NCBI RefSeq assembly: GCF_017873605.1
Contig: NZ_JAGGKI010000006.1
Span: forward strand, 1 to 64,000
Source of the DNA: Paenibacillus lactis
Lineage (GTDB): Bacteria; Bacillota; Bacilli; Paenibacillales; Paenibacillaceae
Reading direction: 5' to 3'
Length of the DNA stretch: 64,000 nt
Shown: positions 35,132 through 44,515 of the stretch, piece by piece
Layout: each line of letters begins with the position of its first letter
Numbering within the stretch: position 1 is the stretch's first letter
Program-made: the position numbers and the translations under genes
The notes under the pieces: model-generated
Seen by the model: the letters and a program-made list of their open reading frames with translations, nothing else
Told to the model about the DNA's origin: nothing
The model's database searches: none

Positions 35132-35770
35132 ATGTCAACTCTAACGAAGCCTGATTTTCACACGGTTGTTGCAGAACGTCACTCGGTTCGTGCCTACGAC
35201 CCAACCGTAAAGATCCCAAGAGAAGAAATGGAAGAAATTCTGAAGGAAGCATCGCTGGCACCGTCATCGAGCAACCTTCAGCCATGGCGCTTCCTCGTCA
35301 TCGATAAGCCGGAGCTGCTGGAGAAGCTGCATCCGATCGCTAACAACCAGGCGCATGTGCTTCAGGCATCTGCAGTCATTGCCGTGCTCGGGGACATGAA
35401 ATGGTATGAGAAGGGTGAAAAAATTTATACGATGTCCCAAGAAGCGGGGTATATGACCGAAGAGGTCAAGCAGCGTTTTATTTACACGGCGGAAAACATT
35501 TATGCCGGCATGGATAAGGATGTTAAAGAAAGCATTGTGGATGTCGATGCCGGCCTCATCTCCATGCAGCTCATGCTGGTTGCCCGCGCGAGAGGTTATG
35601 ATACGGTGCCGATGGGCGGTTATGACAAAGAAAAATTTGTCGAGGCATTCCAAATTCCTTCCCAGTACCGGAGCGTTATGTTAATCGCGATCGGTAAAGC
35701 GGCGTCGCCGGCTCGTCCGACCGTCCGGCTTCCGCTTGAAGATATTGCTTTCTGGAACGAAATGAACTAA
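35132..35770 (+). CDS. Nitroreductase family FMN oxidoreductase
   Basis: A 212-residue enzyme with the family N terminus (AERHSVRAYDP, then ASLAPSSSNLQPWRFLVI), which forms the FMN pocket, and the late segment TVPMGGYDKEKFVEAF. Family members reduce nitro groups, quinones or flavins with NAD(P)H. GGAGGG lies 8 nt before the ATG. It follows the Rrf2 gene by 125 bp and has its own promoter with a palindromic operator candidate, suggesting induction by an electrophile or redox stress. Confidence 0.92.
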   Translation: MSTLTKPDFHTVVAERHSVRAYDPTVKIPREEMEEILKEASLAPSSSNLQPWRFLVIDKPELLEKLHPIANNQAHVLQASAVIAVLGDMKWYEKGEKIYTMSQEAGYMTEEVKQRFIYTAENIYAGMDKDVKESIVDVDAGLISMQLMLVARARGYDTVPMGGYDKEKFVEAFQIPSQYRSVMLIAIGKAASPARPTVRLPLEDIAFWNEMN

Positions 35771-35801
35771 TGGCTCGTGACTAAATCATCGAAGCAAAAA
35801 A

Positions 35802-35836
35802 ACAGAGGTTTACAGTTCAGTAGACCTCTGTTTTTT
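35802..35836 (+). terminator. Intrinsic terminator after the nitroreductase gene
   Basis: A 12-bp stem ACAGAGGTTTAC / GTAGACCTCTGT with one G-T pair and 6-nt loop is followed by six T. The remaining bases to 36083 contain no other clear element. Confidence 0.92.
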
Positions 35837-36083
35837 ATGGATGGGACGTGTTCGTTCAGTTCCCGGACGATTAAGCCTTCTTCGCGCCATGAAGGAACAG
35901 ATCCACGATTTGAGCAGCCTTGAGATCGAGAGGGTAGAGGTTATGCGAGAATAAGTTAATTAGAGCGCCACCCGATTTTTAAACATAGGCTTGAGATCAT
36001 GGGTGGTTTTGCTTTGACATGGGGAATGACCGATTGGTAAGATGAGGAAGCGAATGAAATGCGCAGAATCAGAGGTGAAATGG

Positions 36084-36566
36084 ATGGAAACGCTGCAGGA
36101 TGCGATCAAGCTAAGAGAAGAAGGGAAGCCGGAGCAAGCGAAGGAAATGTTGTTGACGCTTCACGGCCAAACGCCGGATGATCCCGATCTGAATTATCAG
36201 CTGGCATGGGTCCATGACATGCTCGGGCTCGAAGGCGCCGCCGTCCCTTATTACGAGAAGGCGATTTCCTCCGGGCTGGCGGGGGCGGACCGGCGCGGAG
36301 CGCTGCTCGGCTTGGGCTCCACGTATCGGACGCTGGGCCGGTATGGCAAGTCCAAAGAAGTCCTTGAGCTTGCGAAGAAGGAATACCCCGAAGCCAGGGA
36401 ATTCAACGTATTTTACGCGATGACATTATACAATTTAGGAAGCTATCAGCATGCGATGGAACTGCTGCTGACGGAGCTTGCCGAGACGAGTCATGATGAG
36501 GGGATTGTGTCTTATCGACGGGCGATTTCGTTTTATGCGGATAAGCTTGATCAAGTTTGGGAATAG
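36084..36566 (+). CDS. Tetratricopeptide-repeat protein
   Basis: About 160 residues from ATG 36084, 6 nt after AGAGGTG; an upstream ATG at 36042 has no site. Successive helical pairs fit three to four TPR motifs (LREEGKPEQAKEMLLTLHG, LAWVHDMLGLEGAAVPYYEKAI, LGLGSTYRTLGRYGKSKEVLELA, FYAMTLYNLGSYQHAMELLL). It is soluble, with no signal peptide. TPRs mediate protein contacts; the partner is unknown and neighbours give no clue. Confidence 0.85.
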   Translation: METLQDAIKLREEGKPEQAKEMLLTLHGQTPDDPDLNYQLAWVHDMLGLEGAAVPYYEKAISSGLAGADRRGALLGLGSTYRTLGRYGKSKEVLELAKKEYPEAREFNVFYAMTLYNLGSYQHAMELLLTELAETSHDEGIVSYRRAISFYADKLDQVWE

Positions 36567-36582
36567 CATGTTGAATGAACAC

Positions 36583-36602
36583 TACATAAATAATATTATG
36601 TA
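36583..36602. promoter_or_regulatory. 20-bp palindrome upstream of a small exported protein gene
   Basis: TACATAA-ATAATA-TTATGTA is a perfect 7-bp dyad, 17 bp after the TPR stop and about 117 bp before the next start. Its position and AT-rich symmetry fit an operator. Confidence 0.4.
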
Positions 36603-36718
36603 AACCAATTGTGAACAGTGATGAATATGAAATGGAAATTAAGGTTGTCTTCATTTCTCACTAAGGTTGGCCGTTTAGACTAATGATGTCACGATAGGTG
36701 ATGAAAGGAGCAGCACTA

Positions 36719-37066
36719 ATGAATAAAACAAACAACATGAACTTATGGTCGATCGGTCTTGGCAGCACGCTGCTGATGATCATGCTCGCAGGAAGTCAAA
36801 ACGCATTAGGCGGACAAGCAAACGCCTTGGATTCTGCACGCAGCGGAGCCTCCGGGTATACCTTGCAAGTCGTTCAGGAAAGCCGGGCAAACGGATACGG
36901 AAACGGACTAAGCAGCGGTACCGGGACATCCGGCAATACCACTCCCGCCAAGTCTGTCCATCATGCGGATGCCGCCAATAAAGCCCAACGCGGCATTACC
37001 GGGAACGACCCAGGCAATACCGATAAACTGCTTGCCCAGGTGCTGACGATGGTCTCCGATACGTAA
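36719..37066 (+). CDS. Small exported or membrane-anchored protein of unknown function
   Basis: A 115-residue protein from ATG 36719, 8 nt after AAAGGAG. One hydrophobic stretch (about 9-25, LWSIGLGSTLLMIMLAG) looks like a signal peptide or anchor. The mature part is rich in Gly, Ser, Asn and Thr (NGYGNGLSSGTGTSGN) and likely disordered, ending in a short helical tail (TDKLLAQVLTMV). I do not recognise the family. It is a single-gene unit between a palindrome and a terminator. Confidence 0.65.
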   Translation: MNKTNNMNLWSIGLGSTLLMIMLAGSQNALGGQANALDSARSGASGYTLQVVQESRANGYGNGLSSGTGTSGNTTPAKSVHHADAANKAQRGITGNDPGNTDKLLAQVLTMVSDT

Positions 37067-37125
37067 TACCCCATACAGGAAAGAGAAAGCGGTCTGCTTT
37101 CGATTTAATGAACACTTATACTTAT

Positions 37126-37150
37126 GCCGCCTTCCTAGAAGGCGGCCTTT
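37126..37150. terminator. Bidirectional terminator between small protein and Nudix genes
   Basis: GCCGCCTT-CCTAG-AAGGCGGC is followed by CTTT, between two convergent genes. Confidence 0.8.
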
Positions 37151-37187
37151 AAGCATTTCCTCCAAGTCATACCGGCAAGCCCCGGGA

Positions 37188-37604
37188 TCAATCTTCCCAA
37201 AGTCTGTTTCTGTTCATCTTGACCTGCTCAACCATGTGGCCGATATTTCCTTCCCCTGCAAACAGGGACATATCGAAGAAGTTCTGCTCCATATCGGACC
37301 AGTATAGTTCGTGTTCGTCTCCTTGCAGGTTAACATCGTTCTTTAATCTGCCTGCATAAACTTCAACATAGCAATTCTGCCAATAATATGTAAAGTCCAT
37401 AACATGCTGCAGCACCACATTATCTTGCACGATGCCGGTTTCCTCCGCCAACTCCCTATAAGCCGCTTCCAATCCCGACTCGCCACGCTCGATTTTGCCG
37501 CCGACGAAACTGCTCAGCCCTTTGTACGGGTCCTTACGTCGTTTGCACATGAGCAATCGGTTCATATCCGGACTAAAAATCATAAGCACATTATATCCTT
37601 GCAT
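37188..37604 (-). CDS. Nudix hydrolase (MutT-like)
   Basis: A 138-residue protein with a full Nudix box at residues 36-58: G-x5-E-x7-REUxEExGU, seen as GKIERGE...YRELAEETG. The RELAEE glutamates bind the catalytic Mg2+. Family members cleave nucleoside diphosphates linked to another moiety; substrate prediction is not possible. GAAGGGGATCC precedes the ATG. Single-gene unit. Confidence 0.92.
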   Translation of the reverse strand: MQGYNVLMIFSPDMNRLLMCKRRKDPYKGLSSFVGGKIERGESGLEAAYRELAEETGIVQDNVVLQHVMDFTYYWQNCYVEVYAGRLKNDVNLQGDEHELYWSDMEQNFFDMSLFAGEGNIGHMVEQVKMNRNRLWED

Positions 37605-37876
37605 AAAGGGATCCCCTTCTCTTGATCATGGTATAAGCCATCACATAATTTTCGACTGTAATTTGCAAATTCCTCTCTCGTCAATTTCGTCACCGAACAG
37701 GAACTTATGTTCTTGTAATATTTTCCCTAAGCCATTATTATTATCATATCATTGCTTAGTGACACTGAGTTAACGGTGATATGAATCGTCAGCGGCTGCT
37801 GTTATTACGGTTTAACAAGGAGAACTAGGTGATCCGGGGCTTCAAAGATCCAACAAGGGAAAGGAGATTGGAACAT

Positions 37877-39664
37877 ATGCGAACGGACCGGTTATTCCGG
37901 GCGAAGCGAAGGACGACAAGTCTCGGGATGTACAAGGAAATGCTGGTCAGGTATGTGCTGCCTCATAAAAAAATGCTTGCGAGCCTTGCCGTGCTGCTGG
38001 TACTGTCGATCGGACTGCAGCTGATCAACCCGCAGATCATCCGCTATTTTATTGATACGGCTCAAGGCGAAGGAAGCCTGACGGCATTGTATTACGCTGC
38101 AGGCTTTTTTATTGGCTTTTCACTCCTGCAGCAGGGCGTATCGGTTGCAGCCGCTTATTTCAGCGAGAATTTGGGCTGGACGACCACCAACAAGCTGCGT
38201 GCCGAGCTGGCGGAGCACTGCTTGTCGCTGGACATGAGCTTCCATAAGACGCAGACGTCCGGCTCGCTGATCGAACGGGTGGACGGCGATGTCAATGCGC
38301 TCGCCAATTTTTTCTCCAGCTTTATCATCCACCTGTTCGGCAACCTGCTGTTAATGATCGGCATCCTGGTTCTCTTGTTCCGGGAGAGCTTCTGGATCGG
38401 CCTGGTCATGACAGCGTTTGTTATCGGCAGTATTTATGTCATCCAATACATACGCAGGTTTGCCATACCTGTCTGGAAACGCTGGCGGGAGCTGAATGCG
38501 GATTTCTACGGCTTCATCGGGGAGCATCTTGAAGGAACGGAGGATACCCGGGCCAACGGGGCGGCGGATTATGTCATGAACCGCTTTTTCGAACTGGCGA
38601 GGAGGATGCTGCCGGTCCGGGTGAGGGCTTTCATCGGATTTTTTCTGATGTGGAGTACAACGATTCTCGTGTTTGCGCTCGGCAATGCGGCTGCCTTTAT
38701 CGTCTGCGCCTTGCTATGGAAAAACGGGCAAGGAGGGCTGACCATCGGTTCCATCTACCTGGTGTTCTACTATACGGAGCTGCTGGCGAAGCCGATCGAG
38801 AAAATCCGGACCCAGCTCGAGGACCTTCAAAAGGCAGACGCCAGCCTCATGCGGGTACGGGAGCTGCTGGCGACGGAGCCGCTTATCAAGGACGGTCCGG
38901 GAGCGCCGCTGCCTGCCGGTCCGTTGTCGGTTGAATTCCGTGATTTGACGTTTTCATACGAAGCGGATGGCCCGCCTACGCTCGAAAGGCTGAACCTGCG
39001 ACTGGAGCCGGGGCAAACGCTTGGATTACTGGGGCGGACCGGCAGCGGTAAAACCACGATCGCCCGGCTGCTGCTCCGGTTCTACGATCCGCAGCAGGGA
39101 AGCATCGAGCTGGCGGGAACGGACATTCGCGCCTGCAAGCTGCAAGAGCTGAGGCGGAAAGTCGCGATGGTGACGCAAAATATCGAGATCCTTGAAGGAA
39201 CGGTCCGCGATAATTTAACGCTGTTCGATGATCGGATTCCCGATCAGCGCATTCATTCAGTGTTGGAAGAGCTCGGACTGGGGGCGTGGCTTGCATCCTT
39301 ACCGGAAGGGCTTAATACGAGCCTGGCGTCCGGGGGAGGCAGCTTGTCCGCGGGCGAAGCCCAGCTGCTGGCGTTCGCCCGCGTGTTCCTGACCGATCCG
39401 GGCCTCGTTATTCTTGACGAAGCTTCTTCTCGGCTTGACCCGTTGACGGAGCATCGGATCGAGGCGGCAATCACGAAGCTTCTACGGGAGAAGACTTGCA
39501 TTATCATTGCTCACCGCCTGGCCACCGTGCAGCGGGCGGACCGAATTCTCATCCTTGAGAACGGGCGGACGATCGAGTGCGGGGCAAGGGCAGAGCTTGC
39601 CGCGAATCCGACATCGCGATTCAGCCGAATGCTTGCGGTGGGCGCGGAGGAGGTACTGGTATGA
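37877..39664 (+). CDS. ABC exporter half-transporter, subunit A (consensus ATPase motifs)
   Basis: About 595 residues from ATG 37877 (AAGGAG 10 nt upstream); a GTG at 37829 also has AAGGAG 6 nt upstream and would add 16 residues, so the start is unresolved. Six membrane segments (about 30-320) precede the ATPase. Walker A is GRTGSGKTT, Walker B VILDEASSRLD with the catalytic Glu, and the switch His is in IIAHRL. The signature reads LSAGE instead of LSGGQ. It overlaps subunit B by 4 bp; together they form a heterodimeric drug or lipid exporter. Confidence 0.9.
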   Translation: MRTDRLFRAKRRTTSLGMYKEMLVRYVLPHKKMLASLAVLLVLSIGLQLINPQIIRYFIDTAQGEGSLTALYYAAGFFIGFSLLQQGVSVAAAYFSENLGWTTTNKLRAELAEHCLSLDMSFHKTQTSGSLIERVDGDVNALANFFSSFIIHLFGNLLLMIGILVLLFRESFWIGLVMTAFVIGSIYVIQYIRRFAIPVWKRWRELNADFYGFIGEHLEGTEDTRANGAADYVMNRFFELARRMLPVRVRAFIGFFLMWSTTILVFALGNAAAFIVCALLWKNGQGGLTIGSIYLVFYYTELLAKPIEKIRTQLEDLQKADASLMRVRELLATEPLIKDGPGAPLPAGPLSVEFRDLTFSYEADGPPTLERLNLRLEPGQTLGLLGRTGSGKTTIARLLLRFYDPQQGSIELAGTDIRACKLQELRRKVAMVTQNIEILEGTVRDNLTLFDDRIPDQRIHSVLEELGLGAWLASLPEGLNTSLASGGGSLSAGEAQLLAFARVFLTDPGLVILDEASSRLDPLTEHRIEAAITKLLREKTCIIIAHRLATVQRADRILILENGRTIECGARAELAANPTSRFSRMLAVGAEEVLV

Positions 39665-41535
39665 AAACGAGGCATTTTTTCTGGCGGCTGTTGCTTTACC
39701 GTCCGGGTTTATACCTGCTGAATTTACTTGCATGGTCGCTGATCCATATGGCTCCGCTCCTCCCGGGGCTGCTAACGAAAGCCTTCTTCGATCATTTGGA
39801 AGGCACGTACGAATTTCCGTATGGCGTCTGGGCCATCGCGGTGCTCCTGATAGGAGCGGCGCTGGCGAGGATCGCGCTAATCTTCGGCGGCTTCATGACT
39901 GACGTTCATTTTCGGTTCCGGATCGCCACCTTGATCCGGCGCAATATGCTCGCTCATGTGCTGAAGGAGCCGGGCGCACGGGCGATTCCTTGCTCGCCGG
40001 GCGAAGCGATAAGCAATTTCCGTGACGATGTTGATCAGGCGGAAGAGGCAACGAGCTGGTCCGTTGATACATTAGGGCTGATCGGCTTTGTCATTGTCGC
40101 CAGCTGGATATTGATCTCGATCGATCTTCAGCTCACCGTATTGGTGTTCGTTCCCTTAATTCTGGTCGTAACGGCTGCTCAGATTGCAACGGCAAGGATC
40201 CAGAAATACAGGGCGGCCAGCCGCGAGTCGACAGCCAAAGTTACCGGCGCCATCAGCGAAATGTTCGCGAACGTTCAAGCGATCCAGGTGGCAGGGGCGG
40301 AGAAGCGCGTCGTTGACCGTTTTGTAAGACTCAGCGAGAATCGCCGCCAATCGATGGTCAAGGATAAGCTGCTGACAGAGGCACTGTCTTCCGTCTTCAC
40401 CAATTCCGTTAATTTGGGAACCGGCCTGATTCTTGTGCTGGCCAGCTATAAAATGCGCAACGGCGAATTTACCGTAGGGGACTTGTCCTTATTCGTCTAT
40501 TATTTAACGTTTGTCACTCAGCTCATCTCTAATGTCGGCAACTTTATGACCTACTACAAGCAGATGGGGGTCAGCTTCAAGCGAATGGTATCGATGCTTC
40601 AAGGCGCCCCCGCGACCTTGCTGACAGCAGCCAATTATATCGGCATTGGTCGGACCAAGACCAAGCATCAGCCCGAGCGCAGACGAGCAGGGGCCCCTGA
40701 CGGAGAGCAGTCTCTTACCGAAGAAAGAGCCATAGGCGGCGCCCCACAAGTTGAAGAGACCGAATCAAGCTTGAACCCGAAGCCTCCGATGATCTATGCA
40801 CCGCCGCTTCAACAGCTTGAAGCGAGAGGGCTGACCTACCGTTATCCTGAGACCGGCCGCGGCATCGAGAACGTCAGCCTTAATCTGACCCGGGGGTCAT
40901 TTACGGTTGTAACCGGTATGATCGGTAGCGGCAAAACCACGCTCGTTCGGACGCTGCTCGGCCTGCTTCCGGCCGAAGCCGGCGATATCCGCTGGAATGG
41001 AGAGCGGATCGATAATCCTGCGGATTTCTTCATTCCGCCGCAAAGTGCCTATACGGCGCAAATTCCTAGGCTGTACAGCGATAAGCTGAGGAACAATATC
41101 CTGCTTGGAATCGAGGAGAAGCCCGGAAGTCTGGATCGTGCACTGTATGCTGCGGTGATGGAGGAGGATATTAAGCACCTGCAGGACGGACTTGAGACGA
41201 TGGTCGGTCCTCGGGGCGTAAAGCTTTCCGGCGGGCAGGCACAGCGTACCGCTGCTGCGCGGATGCTTGTCCGCGATGCAGAACTCTATGTCTTCGATGA
41301 TCTATCCAGTGCGCTGGATGTCGAGACGGAGCGCAAGCTGTGGGAACGACTGTTCCGCGAGCGCAGAGGAGCTACCTGCCTTGTTGTATCTCATCGAAGG
41401 GCGGCCTTGAATCATGCAGATCATATTATCGTCCTGAACGGGGGAGTGATCGAGGCGGAAGGAACAGCCGAAGAGCTGCTGCGCTCGAGCGAAAGCTTCC
41501 GGCAGCTGTGGTATGGCGAAGAAACCGGCACTTGA
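39661..41535 (+). CDS. ABC exporter half-transporter, subunit B (degenerate Walker B)
   Basis: A 624-residue partner from ATG 39661 after GGAGG, in an ATGA overlap with subunit A. Six membrane segments are followed by an unusually long hydrophilic linker (about residues 345-395, rich in Arg, Glu and Gly) before the ATPase. Walker A is GMIGSGKTT, the signature LSGGQ is intact, but Walker B reads YVFDDLSSALD, with Asp in place of the catalytic Glu. The defects of the two subunits fall in the same composite site, as in heterodimeric exporters such as TM287/288 and LmrCD. Confidence 0.9.
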   Translation: MKTRHFFWRLLLYRPGLYLLNLLAWSLIHMAPLLPGLLTKAFFDHLEGTYEFPYGVWAIAVLLIGAALARIALIFGGFMTDVHFRFRIATLIRRNMLAHVLKEPGARAIPCSPGEAISNFRDDVDQAEEATSWSVDTLGLIGFVIVASWILISIDLQLTVLVFVPLILVVTAAQIATARIQKYRAASRESTAKVTGAISEMFANVQAIQVAGAEKRVVDRFVRLSENRRQSMVKDKLLTEALSSVFTNSVNLGTGLILVLASYKMRNGEFTVGDLSLFVYYLTFVTQLISNVGNFMTYYKQMGVSFKRMVSMLQGAPATLLTAANYIGIGRTKTKHQPERRRAGAPDGEQSLTEERAIGGAPQVEETESSLNPKPPMIYAPPLQQLEARGLTYRYPETGRGIENVSLNLTRGSFTVVTGMIGSGKTTLVRTLLGLLPAEAGDIRWNGERIDNPADFFIPPQSAYTAQIPRLYSDKLRNNILLGIEEKPGSLDRALYAAVMEEDIKHLQDGLETMVGPRGVKLSGGQAQRTAAARMLVRDAELYVFDDLSSALDVETERKLWERLFRERRGATCLVVSHRRAALNHADHIIVLNGGVIEAEGTAEELLRSSESFRQLWYGEETGT

Positions 41536-41596
41536 TGGCCGATCATGGCCGATAGTGTTTCCAAGCACCCTTTGGCCCTGGAATTACCCAAAAAGA

Positions 41597-41662
41597 AAAA
41601 TCCCCTTTAGCGATGCCGGCGTCAAACATCATGATCCGGTTTCTAGCTTGAAAGGGGATTTT
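41597..41662. terminator. Terminator-like inverted repeat after the ABC pair
   Basis: AAAATCCCCTTT (41597-41608) and AAAGGGGATTTT (41651-41662) form a 12-bp perfect stem with a 42-nt loop, with T or A runs on both sides. It separates the exporter pair from the convergent hydrolase gene. Confidence 0.7.
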
Positions 41663-41695
41663 ATTATGGATGGTCCAGCACAAACCAATGTTGAA

Positions 41696-42547
41696 TTAGT
41701 CTGATGGATAAGGTGCCATGCTGCGCATGACCGAAGTCAGCTTATCCGCGATGTATTCATGAATGGTGCGGCTTGCAAAGTATCCGCTGTGGCACAGGGG
41801 GTTCCAGCTCTTCCACCAGACGCCGACATTAACGGCGACATCTTCGCGTACGGCATCCCGGTAAGCGGGATCTACGCCTTTAAGCGGATACCCAAGGATA
41901 TCATCCTTGTCATAGAAGTTGACCCATTCGCCGTCAAGGCTGCCGTGATAGTCCCTAAGCCGATCGGAGGGGACGCGGATCGGACGGTCAAAATCACCGT
42001 ATCGCAGGCTCCAAAGCGGTAATGTCGTGCCAAGAGAATAGAAGAGGGAGAGGGTGTCCCCTCTTTCCAGTGGAGAAGCGGGATCAATTACAAGCTTATG
42101 CCCGCGGGACGAGTGCTGAAGGTCATAGAAGAAATTGCTCGCGATAACGGCGCCCAAGCTGTGGGCAATTACGCATAACGGGGCGGTCGGTCCGGCTGAA
42201 GCGGTTAATCTGTGCAGCGCTTGGCTGATGGTCATATGAACGGCGTCATAGTTTTGGGATTCGGAGTCGACCGGCTGGTAGGCAACGGCATCGGCCAGGT
42301 TATGAAGCACATACCGTCGAAGGCGGCGGTATCGCAGCCGGTAGGGGGTGATGATATTCTGTTCCAATTCCGCTTCTCTGCCGGCAAATACATCCGCCCA
42401 GTGAACGGCTTCGATCTCCAGCTGATCAGGGGATTGGCCGGAGGCTCTAGCAAAAGCCTCTCTTATTTGCTTCTTGAACTTATCGGCATAGTTTTTCTTC
42501 TGCTTACCCAATCCGTGCACAATAATCACTGCAATTTTCGGTCTCAT
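41696..42547 (-). CDS. Alpha/beta-fold hydrolase of unknown substrate
   Basis: A 283-residue protein. The N terminus AVIIVHGLGKQK is an oxyanion-hole strand-turn, and the nucleophile elbow is AHSLGAVIASNFFYD (Ser at about 129). These place it among lipase-like alpha/beta hydrolases. A His near the C terminus could complete the triad but I cannot assign it. No signal peptide. It is a single-gene unit; neither neighbour suggests a substrate. Confidence 0.75.
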   Translation of the reverse strand: MRPKIAVIIVHGLGKQKKNYADKFKKQIREAFARASGQSPDQLEIEAVHWADVFAGREAELEQNIITPYRLRYRRLRRYVLHNLADAVAYQPVDSESQNYDAVHMTISQALHRLTASAGPTAPLCVIAHSLGAVIASNFFYDLQHSSRGHKLVIDPASPLERGDTLSLFYSLGTTLPLWSLRYGDFDRPIRVPSDRLRDYHGSLDGEWVNFYDKDDILGYPLKGVDPAYRDAVREDVAVNVGVWWKSWNPLCHSGYFASRTIHEYIADKLTSVMRSMAPYPSD

Positions 42548-42665
42548 CGCAACTGCAGCCCCCTTATCGGATAAACGCGTTTGATATCATTTTATCATTT
42601 ATAATCGATGTGCAGACCTTAGTAAATAGGTAGATAGGGTAGATTTCGGAAAAATAACGCAAAAA

Positions 42666-42702
42666 GAGGACGGATCCCACGCTCCAAGCGAGATCCGTCC
42701 TC
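42666..42702 (-). terminator. Intrinsic terminator after the minus-strand ABC exporter
   Basis: An 11-bp perfect stem GAGGACGGATC / GATCCGTCCTC is followed on the minus strand by TTTTT, 27 bp past the exporter stop. Confidence 0.9.
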
Positions 42703-42728
42703 ATCTTGCCGGCAATCAGGGTACCGGA

Positions 42729-44441
42729 CTAGTTTAATTGATGCAGCCTGCTGTACGCGCCGCCCGATCGAATCAATTCCTGATGTGTGCCTTGTTCGGC
42801 AATTCCATCTTTATTAACGACAATGATGCGGTCAGCGTTTTGGATCGTTGTCAGCCGGTGCGCGATAACGAGCGTCGTTCTTCCGACGGACAATTCGGAA
42901 AGCGACTTTTGGATTTGGGCTTCCGTTTCCGTGTCCAGGGCGGAGGTGGCTTCGTCCAGGATGAGGATCGGAGGATTTTTCAAAAACATTCTGGCAATCG
43001 ACAAGCGCTGCTTCTGTCCGCCGGACAGCTTCACGCCCCGTTCGCCGATAATCGTGTCCATGCCTTCCGGCAGGCTGCGGATCAGATCGTCCAGCGAAGC
43101 CCGGCGTGCGGCTTCCCAGATCTGCTCGTCTGTCGCGGACAGATCGCCATAAGCGATATTTTCGCGGATCGAGCCTGAGAAGAGGAACACGTCCTGCTGG
43201 ACGATGCCGATGTGTTTGCGAAGACTGTGCAGCTTAATGTTCCGGATATCGATGCCGTCGACGGTAATCCGGCCATGGTCCACTTCGTAGAAGCGCGGCA
43301 ATAGGCTGCATATGGTCGTCTTGCCTGCGCCGGATGGACCGACGAAAGCGACCGTTTCTCCCGCACGGATGGAGAGGCTGACGTTGTTTAGTATCGGCCG
43401 GTTCGGCTCATAGCCGAAGGTGACGCCCTCGAATCGGATATCTCCGCGCACGGACTTGAGGGAGATGGCATCAGGCGCATCCGCGATTTCCGGCTCGGTA
43501 TCCATAATCTCCAAATACCGTTTGAAGCCAGCAATCCCTTTCGGATAACTCTCGATAACGGCATTGATCTTCTCGATCGGCCGGAAAAAAATATTGGAGA
43601 GCAGGAGGAACGCCATAAATTCGCCCATCTCGATTTTTCCTTGGATAAAGAACCATGCACCGCAAATCATGACAAACACGGTAATCAGCCGCATTAACAT
43701 GTAACTGACGGACGTGCTCTTTGCCATCGTTTTGTAGGCAAGCAGCTTGGTGGCACGGAACTGCTTGTTCTCCACCTCGAACAGCCGTTTCTCATGCTCC
43801 TCATTGGCAAAGGACTGAACGACGCGGATGCCGCCAACGTTGTCTTCGATACGGGCATTGAAATTCCCTACATCCCGGAACAATTGACGGTAGGTTGTCG
43901 TCATTCGTCCCCCGAATTTAATGATGAGCCAAGCCATTAGCGGGACGATGATGAACGTGATCAGCGCCAGCTCCAAATTGATGTAAGCCATTAGAGAGAA
44001 CGAGCCGAGCAGCGTCATGACGGCGATGAATACATCCTCCGGTCCGTGATGGGCAACTTCGCCAATGTCATTCAGGTCATTCGTCACACGTCCCATTAGA
44101 TGGCCGGTCTTGTTGTTGTCGAAGAAACGGAAGGACAGCTTCTGGATATGGGAGAACATTTTAGCGCGCATATCGGTTTCGATGTTCACGCCGAGCATAT
44201 GCCCCCAATAGGTCACGATATATTGAAGCGCCGTATTCAGCGCATAAATGGACAGCAGCACCAGACAAGCGATCAGAATCAGGGGCCAGTTCTGCCCGGG
44301 CAGCAGGTCGTCAATAAATTTGCTGACGGCGAGCGGAAAAGCCAGCTCCAGCAATCCGGCGATAACCGCGCACGTAAAATCAAGGATGAATAGGCCCTTA
44401 TAGGGACGATAATAAGAGAAAAACCTTCGTATCAAATCCAA
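42729..44441 (-). CDS. ABC exporter (full homodimer-type half-transporter, MsbA/BmrA-like)
   Basis: A 570-residue half-transporter with six membrane segments (about 15-300) and an intact ATPase: Walker A GPSGAGKTT, signature LSGGQKQR, Walker B ILILDEATSALD and switch His LVIAHRLTTI. Unlike the pair at 37.8-41.5 kb, every motif is consensus, so it can work as a homodimer. It follows the small Arg/His-rich gene by 74 bp on the same strand and probably shares its promoter with four GTATAC boxes. Export of drugs, peptides or lipids is possible. Confidence 0.92.
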   Translation of the reverse strand: MDLIRRFFSYYRPYKGLFILDFTCAVIAGLLELAFPLAVSKFIDDLLPGQNWPLILIACLVLLSIYALNTALQYIVTYWGHMLGVNIETDMRAKMFSHIQKLSFRFFDNNKTGHLMGRVTNDLNDIGEVAHHGPEDVFIAVMTLLGSFSLMAYINLELALITFIIVPLMAWLIIKFGGRMTTTYRQLFRDVGNFNARIEDNVGGIRVVQSFANEEHEKRLFEVENKQFRATKLLAYKTMAKSTSVSYMLMRLITVFVMICGAWFFIQGKIEMGEFMAFLLLSNIFFRPIEKINAVIESYPKGIAGFKRYLEIMDTEPEIADAPDAISLKSVRGDIRFEGVTFGYEPNRPILNNVSLSIRAGETVAFVGPSGAGKTTICSLLPRFYEVDHGRITVDGIDIRNIKLHSLRKHIGIVQQDVFLFSGSIRENIAYGDLSATDEQIWEAARRASLDDLIRSLPEGMDTIIGERGVKLSGGQKQRLSIARMFLKNPPILILDEATSALDTETEAQIQKSLSELSVGRTTLVIAHRLTTIQNADRIIVVNKDGIAEQGTHQELIRSGGAYSRLHQLN

Positions 44442-44515
44442 TCACACTCCCAAGTCATATGTAATATGCAGGTATTCTTAACGAACAGAAAGGGCTTGCA
44501 TCACGCAGCTGAACT

